Below, piece after piece: positions 5,869-7,169 of a DNA stretch of 7,169 nt. Origin of the DNA: an uncultured Eubacteriales bacterium (lineage in GTDB: Bacteria; Bacillota; Clostridia; Monoglobales; Monoglobaceae); assembly GCA_900552305.1 (NCBI GenBank), contig URZD01000112.1, positions 1 to 7,169 of the forward strand, in the 5' to 3' direction. Both the position numbers and the translations under genes were made by a program. Positions within the stretch are counted from its first letter, which is position 1. Every line of letters begins with the position of its first letter. Below the pieces are notes generated by a model, which was given only the letters and a program-made list of their open reading frames with translations, was not told where the DNA came from and ran no database searches.

Positions 5869-7169
5869 ATGAACAACACGGAAAGAAAAATCATTGACGG
5901 AGTTGAGGCTCTGGAGAATGCTCTTGCCGAAATCAGAGAGGCGCAGAATATATACGCGTCATACACACAGGAGCAGGTTGACAAAATCTTTTTTGCGGCG
6001 GCTTCGGCTGCGAACAAGCAGAGGATTCCTCTTGCTAAGGCGGCGGTCAGGGAAACCGGCATGGGCGTGGTTGAAGACAAAGTAATAAAAAACAACTATG
6101 CCTCGGAATATATTTACAACGCGTACAGGGACACAAAGACCTGCGGCGTGATTGAGGAGGACAGCGCTTACGGAATAAAAAGGATTGCGGAGCCTATCGG
6201 CGTTATCGCGGCGGTTATTCCGACCACAAACCCGACCTCCACGGCAATATTCAAGTGCCTTTTGGCGCTTAAAACACGTAATGCAATCATAATTTCGCCG
6301 CATCCGAGGGCAAAAGCAAGTACGATAGCGGCGGGAAAGGGTGTCCTTGACGCGGCGGTAAAGGCAGGCGCGCCGGAAGGCATTATAAACTGGATTGACG
6401 TGCCGAGCCTTGACATGACTAATCTTGTAATGCGCGAAGCGGACATTATTCTTGCGACCGGAGGTCCGGGCATGGTGCGCGCGGCGTATTCCTCGGGCAA
6501 GCCGGCTATCGGCGTGGGCGCGGGCAATACTCCGGCGATAATTGACAGCAGCGCGGACATCGTACTCGCGGTGAACTCGATTATCCATTCAAAGACCTTT
6601 GACAACGGCATGATATGCGCGTCGGAGCAATCGGTAATCGTGCTTGACGATATTTATGACGCGGTTAAAAAGGAATTTGCCGACCGCGGCTGCTATATAT
6701 TAAGCAGTGACGAAACGGACAGAGTACGCAAAACCATCCTTATCAACGGCGCGCTGAACGCAAAAATAGTCGGACAGTCCGCATTCAAAATTGCGCAGCT
6801 TGCCGGCATAACGGTACCCGAAAGCGCGAAAATCCTCATCGGCGAGGTTGAATCGGTTGAGCTTTCGGAGGAATTTGCGCACGAAAAGCTTTCCCCGGTT
6901 CTTGCAATGTACAGGGCGCGCGACATCGGCGACGCGTTCACTAAGGCGGAGCGCCTTGTTGCCGACGGCGGCTACGGTCACACCTCGTCAATATACCTTA
7001 ACACCGCGACAGAGGGCGAAAAGCTCCGCGAATTTTCGGAGAGAATGAAAACCTGCCGTATACTTGTAAACACACCGTCATCTCATGGCGGCATAGGCGA
7101 CCTTTACAACTTCAAGCTCGCGCCGTCGCTGACCCTCGGCTGCGGCTCGTGGGGCGGAAACTCGGTTTC
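5869..7169 (+). CDS. adhE: Aldehyde-alcohol dehydrogenase AdhE, N-terminal acetylating aldehyde dehydrogenase domain (runs off right edge)
   Basis: The visible 433 residues are the CoA-acylating acetaldehyde dehydrogenase half of AdhE, which reduces acetyl-CoA to acetaldehyde with NADH. In the full ~870-residue enzyme an iron alcohol dehydrogenase domain then makes ethanol. Recognisable landmarks are IAEPIGVIAAVIPTTNPTST (about 106-125), SPHPRAK (143-149), AGAPEGIINWID (166-177), ATGGPGMVRAAYSSGKPAIGVG (about 196-217), the catalytic cysteine C250 in TFDNGMICASEQSV, H371 in GGYGHTSS, and LVNTPSSHGGIGDLYNFKLAPSLTLGCGSWGGN (about 399-431). ATG at 5869 is fixed by a near-perfect AAGGAGGT (5853-5860) 8 nt upstream. 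The C-terminal domain lies outside the window, so a stand-alone aldehyde dehydrogenase is not strictly excluded, but the sequence is AdhE-type rather than EutE/PduP-type. A Rex operator upstream supports the fermentative role. Confidence 0.94.
   Translation, partial: MNNTERKIIDGVEALENALAEIREAQNIYASYTQEQVDKIFFAAASAANKQRIPLAKAAVRETGMGVVEDKVIKNNYASEYIYNAYRDTKTCGVIEEDSAYGIKRIAEPIGVIAAVIPTTNPTSTAIFKCLLALKTRNAIIISPHPRAKASTIAAGKGVLDAAVKAGAPEGIINWIDVPSLDMTNLVMREADIILATGGPGMVRAAYSSGKPAIGVGAGNTPAIIDSSADIVLAVNSIIHSKTFDNGMICASEQSVIVLDDIYDAVKKEFADRGCYILSSDETDRVRKTILINGALNAKIVGQSAFKIAQLAGITVPESAKILIGEVESVELSEEFAHEKLSPVLAMYRARDIGDAFTKAERLVADGGYGHTSSIYLNTATEGEKLREFSERMKTCRILVNTPSSHGGIGDLYNFKLAPSLTLGCGSWGGNSV

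Noticed and set aside
5959..6588. 209-codon minus-strand open frame opposite adhE
   Set aside because: Shadow of adhE; its product is Arg/His-rich with no recognisable domain and no ribosome binding site.
1..7169. CRISPR arrays, tRNA or rRNA genes, transposase or integrase genes, phage or defence genes
   Set aside because: No direct-repeat array, no cloverleaf-like segment and no matching protein motifs were seen on either strand.

Overview
The window reads as ordinary chromosome of a mid-GC Firmicute. The best guess is Clostridia, and within it the Ruminococcaceae/Oscillospiraceae-like anaerobes. The grounds are a fermentative AdhE behind a clostridial-type Rex site, a QueT transporter behind a preQ1-I riboswitch, an LtaS-family lipoteichoic acid enzyme, a pheS-pheT order, strong AGGAGG-type ribosome binding sites, and promoters with TATAAT-like -10 boxes. 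Genus is not resolvable from this sequence alone.

Layout. Four genes lie on the minus strand. Read in their own direction they are queT (start 4570), an LTA synthase family gene (4026 to 2158), pheS (2014 to 995) and pheT (from 913, running off the left edge). queT has its own promoter and riboswitch leader, and the LTA synthase gene follows after 67 bp, probably on the same transcript. pheS-pheT has a separate strong promoter in the 143-bp gap and forms an operon. Two genes lie on the plus strand, divergent from queT: a short-chain dehydrogenase/reductase (4949-5704) with a near-consensus promoter, then adhE (from 5869, running off the right edge) preceded by a Rex operator. The divergent gap 4622-4948 holds the two outward promoters and, between them, a 136-bp element bounded by imperfect terminal inverted repeats of about 25 bp.

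Working logic. pheST makes the two subunits of phenylalanyl-tRNA synthetase. QueT imports a queuosine precursor (preQ1), and the riboswitch closes the loop by shutting off QueT translation when preQ1 is plentiful. The LTA synthase homologue builds polyglycerol-phosphate at the outer membrane face. AdhE regenerates NAD+ by reducing acetyl-CoA, and Rex couples its expression to the NADH/NAD+ ratio. The neighbours do not form one functional pathway.

Most worth a second look: (1) about 757 bp inside pheT (74-830) has a sharply different codon usage from the same gene on both sides and from pheS, suggesting a homologous-recombination patch or an assembly chimera; (2) the inverted-repeat element at 4707-4842; (3) the preQ1-I riboswitch with a possible competing 5' pairing; (4) the Rex site at adhE. 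I found no sign of a defence island, CRISPR array, transposase, tRNA or rRNA, and no evidence of a wholly new multi-gene system.
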